Positions 6,969-15,041 of a DNA stretch of 31,439 nucleotides are shown here, one piece after another. The notes below the pieces were generated by a model. The model did no database searches and was not told the DNA's origin. It was given only the letters and a program-made list of their open reading frames with translations. Origin of the DNA: a virus. The translations under genes and the position numbers were made by a program. The stretch's first letter is position 1. Each line of letters opens with the position of its first letter. The DNA is taken from IMG/VR virus record IMGVR_UViG_3300042881_002526, positions 1 through 31,439 of that record. The stretch is one strand, 5' to 3'.

Positions 6969-7663
6969 TGTACAAGCTGGTCGACAAGGGCAACAAGTCT
7001 GCCGAGCTGATGATCTACGACATGATCGGCGGCTGGGACGGCGTCACCGCGAAACGCGTGGCCGACGACCTGAAATCGCTCGGCCGGGTCGATGTCATCA
7101 ACGTGCGCCTGAACTCTTTCGGCGGCGAAGTCTTCGAGGGCTACGCCATCTACAACCAGTTGAAACGCCACCCGGCGCGCGTCGAGGTCGACATCGACGG
7201 CGCGGCCTGCTCGATCGCGTCGATCATCGCCTGCGCCGGCGACACCACGCGCATGGCGCGCAACGCGATGTACATGATCCACGATCCGGCCGGCTCGGCG
7301 TTCGGCTCGTCGAAGGACATGCGCAAGACCGCTGACCTGCTCGACCAGGTGCGCGAGCAGCTCGTCGAGACCTACGTGCAGCGCACAGGCCTGTCGGCCG
7401 CCGCGGTCAGCGACTACATGAGCGCCGAAACCTGGTTCAAGGCCGCCGAGGCCGCCGAGCTCGGCTTCGTCAATCAGGTCACCGATGAACTGAAGCTCGC
7501 CGCCTCGGCGGATCTCGAGCGGTTCCACAACGTGCCGGCCTGGGCGCGCCAGCGTGCGACGCCGAGCGCGACAGAACGGGCCGACCGCATCGGCGCCCGC
7601 TACGAGCGCCTGTCTGCATCCATCCTCGAGAAGACGGTGCGGATTGCGCAGCGCGCTCGGTAA
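6968..7663 (+). CDS. Prohead maturation protease, ClpP-like
   Basis: A 231-residue serine protease of the HK97 gp4 / ClpP (S14) type. I chose the ATG at 6968, which overlaps the portal stop; a longer frame upstream is only a shadow of the portal gene. The oxyanion-side motif is LNSFGGEVFEGYAIYNQL (48-65). The catalytic serine is in DGAACSIASIIACAGD (S82), and the histidine is H105 in MYMIHDPAG; the aspartate must lie further on. It cleaves the N-terminal delta domain of the capsid protein inside the prohead. The helical C-terminus after about residue 180 is variable. A terminator-like hairpin follows the gene. Confidence 0.93.
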   Translation: MYKLVDKGNKSAELMIYDMIGGWDGVTAKRVADDLKSLGRVDVINVRLNSFGGEVFEGYAIYNQLKRHPARVEVDIDGAACSIASIIACAGDTTRMARNAMYMIHDPAGSAFGSSKDMRKTADLLDQVREQLVETYVQRTGLSAAAVSDYMSAETWFKAAEAAELGFVNQVTDELKLAASADLERFHNVPAWARQRATPSATERADRIGARYERLSASILEKTVRIAQRAR

Positions 7664-7689
7664 CGAACCCCGCGACATCGCGGCAATTT

Positions 7690-7710
7690 GCCCGGCTCAG
7701 CCGGGCTTTT
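7690..7710 (+). terminator. Hairpin with T-run between protease and capsid genes
   Basis: GCCCGGC (7690-7696) and GCCGGGC (7700-7706) pair around TCA and are followed by TTTT, the shape of an intrinsic terminator. It sits 16 bases before the start of the major capsid gene, inside the late operon, so it may be a partial terminator or a 5' stabilising or processing structure for the abundant capsid message. Confidence 0.6.
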
Positions 7711-7726
7711 CATTTATGGAGGCTGT

Positions 7727-9085
7727 ATGAACGAACTACAGAAGCTACTCGCGCGCGCCTCGGACCTGCGCGCGCAGGTGGAGGAGATCCGTGCGACGGC
7801 CTCCGCTGCTGGCCGGGATCTCGACGAAACCGAGGAAGCGAACATCGACTCGATGCTCGACGACCTCGAGGCCGTGAACGCCAAGATCGCGCGCGTCGAG
7901 CGGATGGAAGCGCTGGCCGCGGCCAACGCGAACGGCGGCAACCGCCGCAGCGCGCCGGCCGCACCGGGTGCGGGCCTCGAGGCCTCTGGCCGTCCGGGGT
8001 CCATCCAGGCGCCGGTGTCTTCTGCGCAGGACCGCGCAAAGTGGGGCTGGCGCAACCTCGGCGAGTTCGCCTCGGCCGTGCGCAACGCCTCGGTCGGCGG
8101 CTCCATCGATCCGCGCCTCATCAACGCGCCGACCACGTGGGGCTCCGAGGCCGTGGGTGCCGATGGTGGCTTCGCGGTCCCGCCTGACTGGCGCAACACC
8201 ATCACCAGCCTGGTGATGGGCGAAGGCTCGATGCTTTCCATGTGCGACGCGATCCCGACGGCGAGCAACGCCGTGACGACGCCTGTCGACGAGGATTCGG
8301 CCTGGTCGAGCTCGGGCGGCATCCGCGTGTTCATGCGTGCGGAGGGCGGCACCAATGTCGCCAGCAAGCCGGCGCTGAAAGAAATCTCGGTGCGACTCAA
8401 CGAACTGTACGCGTTCGTGCCGGTCAGCGACGAGCTGCTCGAGGACGCACCGCTGCTGGAGAATTTCCTGACGGTCAAGGCCGCCGAGAAAATCAACTTC
8501 CGGATCAACGATCTGATCCTCAACGGCAACGGCGCTGGACAGCCGCTCGGCATCCTCAGCGCGCCGTCGGTCGTGACCGTGTCGAAAGAAAGCTCGCAGG
8601 CGGCCGCGACCGTGCTGGCAGCGAACATCGTCAAGATGTACTCGCGCATGCCGGCGTTCGCCCGCGCTCGCGCCGTGTGGCTCATCAATCAGGATGTGGA
8701 GCCGCAGATCCACCAGCTGGGCATGACCATCAGCAACCCGGCGGGCTCGCAGCTTTACGGCGGCGCGCCGATGTTCATCCCGCCCGGTGGCATGGTGTCG
8801 GCCCCGTCGGGCACGCTGCTCGGCCGGCCGATTGTCCCGACCGAGGCCTGCCAGACACTCGGCACGCGCGGCGACATCGTCCTCGCCGACCTGAAGGGCT
8901 ATTTCCTGCCCTACAAGGCCTCCGGCATCAAGTCCGACGTATCGATGCACCTGTACTTCGACAGCGGGCATACCGCGTTCCGCTGGACCTTCCGCTTCGG
9001 TGGCCAGCCGTGGCTCTCCAGCCCGATCGCCCGCCGCAACGGCACCAACACGTTGAGCCACTTCGTGGCCCTCGAAACCCGCTAA
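7727..9085 (+). CDS. Major capsid protein, HK97 fold
   Basis: A 452-residue capsid subunit. The ATG at 7727 has GGAGG at 7718-7722; a longer frame starts in the hairpin and is unlikely. Residues about 1-65 are a coiled-coil delta (scaffold) domain with heptads (LLARASDLRAQVEEI, LDDLEAVNAKIARVERME). A glycine/alanine-rich linker follows (about 66-105), where the protease should cut. The HK97 core starts near 135 with TTWGSEAVGADGGFAVPPDW, and SELYAFVPVS-like strands (VRLNELYAFVPVSDELLED) and ILNGNGAGQPLGIL are typical of the P and A domains. The end, YFDSGHTAFRWTFRFGGQPW, is also typical. It forms the icosahedral shell. Confidence 0.95.
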   Translation: MNELQKLLARASDLRAQVEEIRATASAAGRDLDETEEANIDSMLDDLEAVNAKIARVERMEALAAANANGGNRRSAPAAPGAGLEASGRPGSIQAPVSSAQDRAKWGWRNLGEFASAVRNASVGGSIDPRLINAPTTWGSEAVGADGGFAVPPDWRNTITSLVMGEGSMLSMCDAIPTASNAVTTPVDEDSAWSSSGGIRVFMRAEGGTNVASKPALKEISVRLNELYAFVPVSDELLEDAPLLENFLTVKAAEKINFRINDLILNGNGAGQPLGILSAPSVVTVSKESSQAAATVLAANIVKMYSRMPAFARARAVWLINQDVEPQIHQLGMTISNPAGSQLYGGAPMFIPPGGMVSAPSGTLLGRPIVPTEACQTLGTRGDIVLADLKGYFLPYKASGIKSDVSMHLYFDSGHTAFRWTFRFGGQPWLSSPIARRNGTNTLSHFVALETR

Positions 9086-9097
9086 GGAGGCTGACCC

Positions 9098-9595
9098 ATG
9101 AACCCGACCCACCTCCAGCTCGTCGACTTTGCGAAAGTCGTCGTTGGCTGCTCTGCGGCGGCCCTGACCGGCACGGCCGGTGACGGCGACTACGTCAGCC
9201 TCAAGGGCTACAGCCACGTGACCGTGCTGCTCCAGGTCAACAACGCGACCACCGTCACCGGTGGCGTTGTGACTCTGAAGCAGGCGACGGCTGTCGCCGG
9301 CACCGGCGAGAAGGAGCTCGCCTTCTCCCTGATGTACGCGAACACCGACGTCGCGACCAGCGACACGCTGGTGGCCACGGCAGTGACGTCCAACACTTTC
9401 ACGACCTTGACCACCAACGATCGCGATCTGCTGTATGTCATCGAAATCGATGCGGAGCAGCTGGACCGCGACGGGGGCTTCGACTGCGTCCGCGTCGACG
9501 TCGCGTCGATGGCCAACGCCGTCGGCACGGTGCTCTACGTCTTGCACGGCACCCGCTACGCGCCCCCGCTCGCGACTGCCGCGATCACGGACTAA
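9098..9595 (+). CDS. Putative head decoration / virion structural protein
   Basis: A 165-residue protein with a good ribosome site (AAGGAGG) twelve bases after the capsid gene. It is beta-rich and threonine-rich: SHVTVLLQVNNATTVTGGVV, then TLVATAVTSNTFTTLTTNDR and ELAFSLMYANTDVATSD. No cysteine-rich or enzymatic motif is seen. Proteins of this kind directly after the capsid gene usually decorate the shell or assist head completion. I recall similar proteins in phages of Gram-negative bacteria annotated only as structural. It ends at a second hairpin. Virion role is inferred from position and composition. Confidence 0.65.
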   Translation: MNPTHLQLVDFAKVVVGCSAAALTGTAGDGDYVSLKGYSHVTVLLQVNNATTVTGGVVTLKQATAVAGTGEKELAFSLMYANTDVATSDTLVATAVTSNTFTTLTTNDRDLLYVIEIDAEQLDRDGGFDCVRVDVASMANAVGTVLYVLHGTRYAPPLATAAITD

Positions 9596-9606
9596 GTGTC
9601 GACTCT

Positions 9607-9634
9607 GCGCCCGGGGTGACCTGGGCGCGCTTTT
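9607..9634 (+). terminator. Hairpin with T-run after the decoration-type gene
   Basis: GCGCCCGGG (9607-9615) pairs with CCTGGGCGC (9620-9628) with one G-T pair, around a GTGA loop, followed by GC and TTTT. It is terminator-like but lies inside the late operon. Together with the hairpin at 7690 it brackets the capsid and decoration genes, so those two may form an abundant, separately ended or stabilised message. Confidence 0.6.
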
Positions 9635-9646
9635 CCGGAGGTCAGC

Positions 9647-10075
9647 ATGCTGCTGGAAGATACAGTCGACGGCAGTCGGCAGGTCAAGGGCACGTCGGGG
9701 GCGATGCATACGCTCGAGCAGGGTCTTGGTGCCGGTGAAGAACTCGCGTCGTCCGCTGCGAATAGCGTTACGCGTGTCGTGCAGGCGTGCAACGTTTCAA
9801 TCATCAGCAAGACGACAACGGTCACCATCGGTGGCGGCGCGGCAAATGACACGCGACTGATGGGCGTTCTGATCAGCGCAGCGCTCACCGGAACTTGCGT
9901 GATCGCGGGTTTTGCTGATTCTGACGGGGTCGCGCAATCCTACACGCTACCGGCCGCCTCAGTCGGCTTTCGTGATTTTCTCGGCGCATTGAACAGGGCA
10001 GGCGCGCTGACCATTACCTGCAGCAACGCGGCCGACGATAACCTGGTCGCGGTGTTCTGGCGTCCGGCGGCGTAA
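9647..10075 (+). CDS. Hypothetical virion-region protein
   Basis: A 142-residue protein with a CCGGAGG ribosome site before the ATG at 9647. The sequence is beta-rich: VQACNVSIISKTTTVTIGGG, LMGVLISAALTGTCVIAGFA and ALTITCSNAADDNLVAVFW. This reads like a small jelly-roll or Ig-like domain and not an enzyme. It lies between the capsid block and the beta-helix protein, with two bases between it and the next gene. Its base composition is visibly lower in GC than the capsid gene, as is the beta-helix gene, so the pair may have entered together. Function unknown; a head-surface or fibre-associated protein is the best guess. Confidence 0.6.
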   Translation: MLLEDTVDGSRQVKGTSGAMHTLEQGLGAGEELASSAANSVTRVVQACNVSIISKTTTVTIGGGAANDTRLMGVLISAALTGTCVIAGFADSDGVAQSYTLPAASVGFRDFLGALNRAGALTITCSNAADDNLVAVFWRPAA

Positions 10076-10077
10076 CG

Positions 10078-11682
10078 ATGGCCACAAAGTACATCGACAA
10101 TCGCCTTACCGACGGCGCAAACGATGGCAGCAGTCCAGCGAATGCGTGGCGCTCGCTGCTGGCGGCGCAACTCGGCACCATTAGTGCGGGGGACGTGGTG
10201 GAGGTCGCTGCGGGTAGCGGGCCGTATTACGAGGCGACGAATGTAAACGCGAATTTGCGCGTCAATGCAACCGACATTTCATTCGATGCCGCGAGTCGTC
10301 AAATCAGGACGGCTGGCGCGGTTTCTTTCTCCGCGTACAACACAGCGGGGCAGATCATCCGAGTGTTTGGGTCGGCGCTCAACGACGGTCAATATACGGT
10401 CGCGAGCGCGTCGGCAACCCAGATCACGCTATCAGCTACCAACACGCTGCGCGACGAAGCCGCGGGTGCGCGCGTCCGCGTGACGGACATAACAGCTGCG
10501 AACGCCAGCGGCAATCGTCCGTTCGTGTTCGACCAGGGCCGCAACGGCAGCAACGGAAACCCGATAATCTGGAATTTTAACGGCTGCGAAATATCCGCCG
10601 GCTGGCCGCTGACCAACGGGACGCACAAATGGGTGCGCAGCGCGGCAAATCCGAATGAATGGTATGCGCTCCGCGCGGACGGGTCGAACCCAAGCCTGAA
10701 CAAGCCAGAATCCGCCGTGGTGAACGGACATTTTATGTGCGCCGCGGCGGGCGACGCTGACCGCAATCGCGGCACCGTCGGCGCGCTGACATTCGAGAAG
10801 CAGTACGGATACGGGGACAACGACGGTCTCGGCTTCTCGACGGTTTATGTGCGCGCGCCTGGGGATCCTATCGCGCTAGGCTGGTCGATTGTGGTCGGAC
10901 AGATCCATTGCGTGATGTATCAGAATTGGGGCGACCACACGTTCAGAGGCGCGCGGTTTTCATTCGGCTGTGGCAATGCAAACGGAACAGTCAACGGGGC
11001 TTGTGTTCTTGCACGGGGCCTTCGCTTCAGGTTTGAACGCTGCGTCTTCATGTATGCCGACGGACACGCATTTGAAGCAAACGCCAGCGGCCCGCACATC
11101 CTCGATCACTGTATCGGGTACTGGTGCGGCCATCGTTTCCTCGTGACGGGCGCCACGAACATGACGGTTTCGGCCATCAATTGCGTGGACTGGGGCGCTC
11201 ATCTGTTCTGTTTGATCAGCACCAATGCGGATGCAACAACTACAGTGAACATTCGCGGCTGCATCAGCGCCAACAACGAAGCAGGCGCTATTGATAAAAA
11301 AGATGCCGACGCGGTTTTGCAAGAATCGCATAACCTGTGGTATCCGCGCATGACCGCCGTGGGCGGTGCTCTGGGTTACATCAGCCCGGCCAACTGGGCC
11401 AAAACATCGCCTTTCGATTTGCCGTCGTACACGGCAACTACTGAGTCAGATCAGTCAGTTCTTGAAAACCCATTGTTCCAGGCTGTGAGCGACACGGATT
11501 TTGACGCCTGCAACTGGCGCTTGAAGCCAGGGTCTCGCGCAATTGGACGCGGCCAATTCAACGAGTCGACTGGCGCGGCGACGACCGACTACCAGGGCCA
11601 GACCATCACCAAGCGCTACAATATCGGAGTCGATCAGACCCAGTATGTCCGGCCGCTAATTCTTGGCGCGCGGCCGACCTGA
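10078..11682 (+). CDS. Beta-helix (pectate-lyase-like) protein within the head cluster
   Basis: A 534-residue protein that looks like a right-handed parallel beta-helix. The start is the signature of such proteins (TKYIDNRLTDGANDGSSPAN, AWRSLLAA), resembling DUF1565 and pectate-lyase-like repeats that begin with 'duration of display' strands. The middle has aligned short strands with turns rich in N, G and C (RFERCVFMYADGHAFEANAS, HILDHCIGYWCGHRFLVTG, TVNIRGCISANNEAGAIDKK). The end LKPGSRAIGRGQ is the usual last-rung motif. Such proteins bind or cut polysaccharide in tailspikes and in head fibres. Its place between capsid and connector genes is unusual, and its GC content is visibly lower than its neighbours. 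Likely surface decoration or glycan-binding; activity unproven. Confidence 0.75.
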   Translation: MATKYIDNRLTDGANDGSSPANAWRSLLAAQLGTISAGDVVEVAAGSGPYYEATNVNANLRVNATDISFDAASRQIRTAGAVSFSAYNTAGQIIRVFGSALNDGQYTVASASATQITLSATNTLRDEAAGARVRVTDITAANASGNRPFVFDQGRNGSNGNPIIWNFNGCEISAGWPLTNGTHKWVRSAANPNEWYALRADGSNPSLNKPESAVVNGHFMCAAAGDADRNRGTVGALTFEKQYGYGDNDGLGFSTVYVRAPGDPIALGWSIVVGQIHCVMYQNWGDHTFRGARFSFGCGNANGTVNGACVLARGLRFRFERCVFMYADGHAFEANASGPHILDHCIGYWCGHRFLVTGATNMTVSAINCVDWGAHLFCLISTNADATTTVNIRGCISANNEAGAIDKKDADAVLQESHNLWYPRMTAVGGALGYISPANWAKTSPFDLPSYTATTESDQSVLENPLFQAVSDTDFDACNWRLKPGSRAIGRGQFNESTGAATTDYQGQTITKRYNIGVDQTQYVRPLILGARPT

Positions 11683-12293
11683 TGCACCTGACCCTCACCA
11701 CGCCACCCGCGCAACCCGCGCTGGCGACGGCCGACGCGCGCGCGCACCTTCGCCTGGCGGCCAGCGAGGACTCGTACCTCGAGGGGCTGATCGCGGTCGC
11801 CACGGCCTGGGTGGAGTCTTGGCTGTGCAGGGCGCTGGTCAACCGGACCTATGCCTACAAGGTCGACTCCTTCCCGGGTCAGGCGTGGTTCCGGAATCCG
11901 CCGCGGGCCGACTGGGTCTACGAGCTGATGCTGCCGTACCCGCCGCTGGCGAGCGTGACGTCTATCCAGTACATGGACCCGGATCAGGCCACGCAAACTC
12001 TTTCCGCCTCGGTCTACGAAGTCGTCCAGGGCGACACGCCCGGCCGCGTGCGACTGAAAGTCGGCCAAGACTGGCCCGCCACGCTCGACCATCCGGACAG
12101 CGTCACCGTCACCTACGTGGCCGGGTTTGGCCCGAGCGACGCCAGCGTGCCGAGTTCCATCCGCCACGCCCTGGCGCTGCTCGCCGGGCATCTATACGAA
12201 CACCGCGAGGCGAGCTCGCCGCTCAGCTTGAGCACGGTGCCGTATGGCATCGAGGCGCTGCTGATGCCGTTCCGGGTGTTCACCCGGTGGTAA
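11682..12293 (+). CDS. Head-tail connector protein, HK97 gp6-like
   Basis: A 203-residue adaptor whose ATG overlaps the previous stop (TGATG). Family signs are the start LTLTTPPAQPALATADARAH followed by LRLAASEDSYLEGLIAVATA and WVESWLCRALV, the helical part that docks on the portal. Then come beta strands with YPPLASVTSIQYMDPDQATQ and VTVTYVAGFG, and the C-terminal helix IRHALALLAGHLYEHREASS. This is the typical layout of the phage connector gp6/gp15 family, and the ring sits below the portal. It overlaps the next gene by TAATG. Confidence 0.88.
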   Translation: MHLTLTTPPAQPALATADARAHLRLAASEDSYLEGLIAVATAWVESWLCRALVNRTYAYKVDSFPGQAWFRNPPRADWVYELMLPYPPLASVTSIQYMDPDQATQTLSASVYEVVQGDTPGRVRLKVGQDWPATLDHPDSVTVTYVAGFGPSDASVPSSIRHALALLAGHLYEHREASSPLSLSTVPYGIEALLMPFRVFTRW

Positions 12294-12619
12294 TGCGCGC
12301 CGGCGCGCTGTGCCACGACCTGGTGATCGAGCAGGCCACCGAAACGCGCGACGCCCACGGCCAGGCGGTGCAGACCTGGGCCGAGTTCGCCACCGTGCCC
12401 GGCTCGCTGCAGCCGATCACCGGCCGCGAGATATTTGCGAGCGCGCAGCCGCACGGCGAGATCACCGCTCGCGCGCGGATCCGTTATCGGGCGGGTGTGA
12501 CGGAAAAAATGCGGATCGCCTTCGAGGGCCGGATCTACGCGATCACGGCCGTCATCGACCGCGACATGAAACACAGCGAGCTCGAGCTGCTGCTCAGCGA
12601 AGGGCTCGTCGAGGGATAG
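12293..12619 (+). CDS. Head closure protein (SPP1 gp16 / HK97 gp7-like)
   Basis: A 108-residue protein. I chose the ATG at 12293, overlapping the connector stop; the much longer open frame upstream is only a shadow of the connector gene. The sequence MRAGALCHDLVIEQATETRD, AHGQAVQTWAEFATVPGSLQ, PITGREIFASAQ and the late RIAFEGRIYAITAVIDRD is the classic small beta-barrel head-tail joining family (Phage_H_T_join). It closes the DNA-filled head and forms the platform for the tail. Directly follows the connector gene, as expected. Confidence 0.9.
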   Translation: MRAGALCHDLVIEQATETRDAHGQAVQTWAEFATVPGSLQPITGREIFASAQPHGEITARARIRYRAGVTEKMRIAFEGRIYAITAVIDRDMKHSELELLLSEGLVEG

Positions 12620-12621
12620 GC

Positions 12622-12972
12622 ATGCCGTACAGCACGACCGCCAAGAACACCATGCTCAACGCGCTGGCCGCGAACCGGGTGCGCCTGCACTCCGGCGATC
12701 CGGGCGCAGCCGGCACCAGCAACCAGCTCGGCGCGGGACTGGAAACCGCGACCTTCGCCGCCGCAGCGAGCGCCGAGCGCGCGCTGTCGAGCGACGTCAC
12801 CGTGACCGGCCTCGCGGCCCTGCAGACCGTGACCTGGTTCAGCGTGTGGAATTCAACGGGCCCCACATTCGAGGGCTCGGGCCAGATCACCACCGGCGAC
12901 ACGTCGGCCTCGGCGTCCGGTTCGTTCACGCTCAAGGCCACGAACACCAAGCTGCGAATCACGGACTCCTGA
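12622..12972 (+). CDS. Phage virion protein of the 'tail-fibre-like' accessory family
   Basis: A 116-residue protein starting at ATG 12622 two bases after the previous stop. The beginning, STTAKNTMLNALAANRVRLH, followed by SGDPGAAGTSNQLGAGLE, is a pattern I know from many tailed phages, where it is labelled structural or tail-fibre-like without proof. The second half is all short beta strands (TVTWFSVWNSTGPTFEGSGQ, SGSFTLKATNTKLRITD). It opens a block of six accessory virion-type genes between the head closure gene and the gp10-like gene. The full-length frame is intact. Role is inferred only from family habit and position. Confidence 0.65.
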   Translation: MPYSTTAKNTMLNALAANRVRLHSGDPGAAGTSNQLGAGLETATFAAAASAERALSSDVTVTGLAALQTVTWFSVWNSTGPTFEGSGQITTGDTSASASGSFTLKATNTKLRITDS

Positions 12973-12973
12973 C

Positions 12974-13435
12974 ATGCCTGATAATGTTGCAATTACGCCA
13001 GGCGTCGGCGCGCTGGTCTCGACGCGCGAGGTCACCTATTCCGGCGACGTCACGAAAATGCAGGTCGTGGGCCTCGCCACGCTCAGCGGGGCCGATGACG
13101 CGAAAACGCCGGCGGACGTGTCGCCAGACAACCCGCTGCCGGTCGCAGCATACGGCGAACTCATCGAGGCCATCGAGGCGCAGCGGTTCGCGCTTCAGGC
13201 GTTGACGCGAACCATCGGGCAGTCGATGCCGGATGTCGCCGGCCGTCTCCGCGTGGCCATTGACGCGATCAGCGCAAGCTTGACTCTCGCGACCATCACG
13301 ACCGTGGGCACAGTGACGACGTGCTCGACGTTATCGAACCAAACCAATATCGGCGGCCTGGCCGCAACGGAACAGATCCCCTCCCTCATGCGCGTGGCGG
13401 CTGACAGCCTGCGACGAAATATTGCGGTGACTTGA
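12974..13435 (+). CDS. Putative virion structural protein
   Basis: A 153-residue protein that starts PDNVAITPGVGALVSTREVT and continues YSGDVTKMQVVGLATLSGAD, a pattern I have seen in phage structural proteins of unknown position. The centre is a helix (LIEAIEAQRFALQALTRTIG), followed by repeated TTVGTVTT-type strands and the end VAADSLRRNIAVT. The helix could trimerise and the strands could form a fibre or collar. No enzyme motif is seen. The start is one base after the stop of the previous gene, and the next start is one base after its own stop. Confidence 0.6.
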   Translation: MPDNVAITPGVGALVSTREVTYSGDVTKMQVVGLATLSGADDAKTPADVSPDNPLPVAAYGELIEAIEAQRFALQALTRTIGQSMPDVAGRLRVAIDAISASLTLATITTVGTVTTCSTLSNQTNIGGLAATEQIPSLMRVAADSLRRNIAVT

Positions 13436-13436
13436 T

Positions 13437-14876
13437 ATGCCTACTACGAACGGCAATCGGAAAATACTCGACCTCAAGCGGTGGGAGTTTTGCACGCCCG
13501 CGCCCGCAGCGACGGCAGCGGCGCAGTTCATCGTTTCGTCGCGTCACTTCCGACAGCAGCAAATGCTGGTGCAGTCCGCCACGGCTGCGCTGCTGTACAA
13601 CCCGCTGGAGGATGCATGGATAAACCTGCCGTCTCCCGCACTGGCCGGCACGTTCGCGGCAGGGGCTTGCGGTGTGGCAACGGCAGTGGGGCCATCGGGC
13701 ACGGCGACGGCGGGCACCACGTCGACCATCACGACGAACCTTACGCTGGCCCGCGACCTGCGCGGCTACAGAATCCATATCACGGGCGGCCCGAATGCGG
13801 GCGTGACCCTCGTTATTTCGTCGAACACTGTCGGCACGAATTCGGTGATCACAGTGCCGACGCAGGCCAGTGCTTTCACGGCTTCGACGACTTACCGCCT
13901 GCTCACGCCGCGCTGGTATGTGCTGAACGCGATTACAGCAGCGGGCACGACAACCGCCGCCGTTTTCCGCTTCTACGATTTCGCGACCAATGCCTGGACT
14001 TCGGCGGAAACTGGCGCAACGGACGGTATTGCTCCGGCGGCTGTCATCGGCACCGACTCCAAGCTCCTGTCGACCCCGTCGTGGATTGACAGCGACTATG
14101 TGGCGTTTGCTACCGGCACGGCGACGGCGGGTGGCGCGTCCACGCTGACCAACAGCGGCAAAAACTGGACCGTGAACAGTTGGACGAACTATCAGATCCG
14201 CATCGTGTCGGGCACGGGCGCCGGTCAGATCCGCACTATCGCCAGCAACACGGCGACCGTGATCACAACCTCTGCGGCGTGGACGACGCAGCCTGACGCC
14301 ACCTCGGTTTACAGCATCGAGGGCAACGACGATTTCATTTACTACATGGGCAGCGGCGCGGTCACGCTGTTCCGGTACAGCATTTCGGCGGGCACGTGGA
14401 CCACCCTAACGCCGGGTGTGGCGCGTGGTGGCGCGCCGGGCACCGGCATGAGCGGGCACTGGGTGCATAGCGCGACGGCCGCCGACTGGACAAACGAGAA
14501 CGCCATTCTCAACGGCCGATATTTTTACAGTTTCCGTGGCGCGGCGGGCGCGCTGCTCGACCGTTACGACATCGCCCTCAACACGTGGGCAGCGATTACC
14601 TACGCCCCGGCCGCCGAAACCTTCACCACCGGCAGCAAGTACGCCTACCTCAAAGATCGCATCTACCTGCAGAAAGACGCCACAGGCCGATGGTTTGCCT
14701 ACGACGTGGTGGAAAACGCGATGCAGCCGTGGTCGACGATGACCTACACGCAGGGCGCGGCGGTGCTTGGCGATACCGCGTTCGACATCGAGTACCGAGA
14801 CGGTGCGACCGAGGTGGACTACATCTACATGCTGCTCAACACGTCGACCGTGCTGCTGCGCGCGATGGTGATCTGA
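13437..14876 (+). CDS. Large repeated-domain virion protein, possibly a beta-propeller adhesin
   Basis: A 479-residue protein. Two related segments can be seen: residues about 85-155 (GTATAGTTSTITTNLTLARD, then YRIHITGGPNAGVTLVISSN) and about 225-300 (GTATAGGASTLTNSGKNWTV, then YQIRIVSGTGAGQIRTIASN). This duplicated unit is common in phage surface proteins. Around them are kelch-like blades with W and Y at strand ends: LLYNPLEDAWINLPSP, FRFYDFATNAWTSAE, FRYSISAGTWTTLTPG, LDRYDIALNTWAAITY, and FAYDVVENAMQPWSTM. A propeller carrying two inserted domains is likely. Probably a host- or surface-binding virion protein; whether on head or tail cannot be told. Confidence 0.65.
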   Translation: MPTTNGNRKILDLKRWEFCTPAPAATAAAQFIVSSRHFRQQQMLVQSATAALLYNPLEDAWINLPSPALAGTFAAGACGVATAVGPSGTATAGTTSTITTNLTLARDLRGYRIHITGGPNAGVTLVISSNTVGTNSVITVPTQASAFTASTTYRLLTPRWYVLNAITAAGTTTAAVFRFYDFATNAWTSAETGATDGIAPAAVIGTDSKLLSTPSWIDSDYVAFATGTATAGGASTLTNSGKNWTVNSWTNYQIRIVSGTGAGQIRTIASNTATVITTSAAWTTQPDATSVYSIEGNDDFIYYMGSGAVTLFRYSISAGTWTTLTPGVARGGAPGTGMSGHWVHSATAADWTNENAILNGRYFYSFRGAAGALLDRYDIALNTWAAITYAPAAETFTTGSKYAYLKDRIYLQKDATGRWFAYDVVENAMQPWSTMTYTQGAAVLGDTAFDIEYRDGATEVDYIYMLLNTSTVLLRAMVI

Positions 14877-14878
14877 CG

Positions 14879-15040
14879 ATGACCGTCGAACAACTGATGG
14901 CGCTGGTCCGGGCCCGCATCGTCTACCTCGGTTCTCTGCGCACGGCGGCGGAGCGCCTGGGTGACTCAAGTGAGCTGGCTCGCCTGGATGCGGAACTCGC
15001 GGAGTGCCAGTCAACGCTGAGTACCCTGCTGGCGGTCTGA
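14879..15040 (+). CDS. Small hypothetical protein
   Basis: A 53-residue protein, ATG at 14879 two bases after the preceding stop. It is helical: TVEQLMALVRARIVYLGSLR and LGDSSELARLDAELAECQST. It resembles short proteins adjacent to structural genes in other phages, but I cannot name a family. The spacing of a few bases on both sides and good codon use suggest it is translated. It might be a chaperone or small virion component. Confidence 0.55.
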   Translation: MTVEQLMALVRARIVYLGSLRTAAERLGDSSELARLDAELAECQSTLSTLLAV

Positions 15041-15041
15041 C

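Noticed and set aside
7745-9709. 654-residue leftward open frame opposite the capsid gene
   Set aside because: Shadow of a high-GC coding strand; histidine/arginine-rich with no motif; the plus-strand capsid protein is certain.
10491-10500. Second dif-like site (GACATAACAG)
   Set aside because: Only a six-base core matches and it is inside the beta-helix gene without spacer match.
11663-12292. Upstream extension of the head closure gene
   Set aside because: The extension is an out-of-frame reading of the connector gene; family length and the TAATG overlap place the start at 12293.
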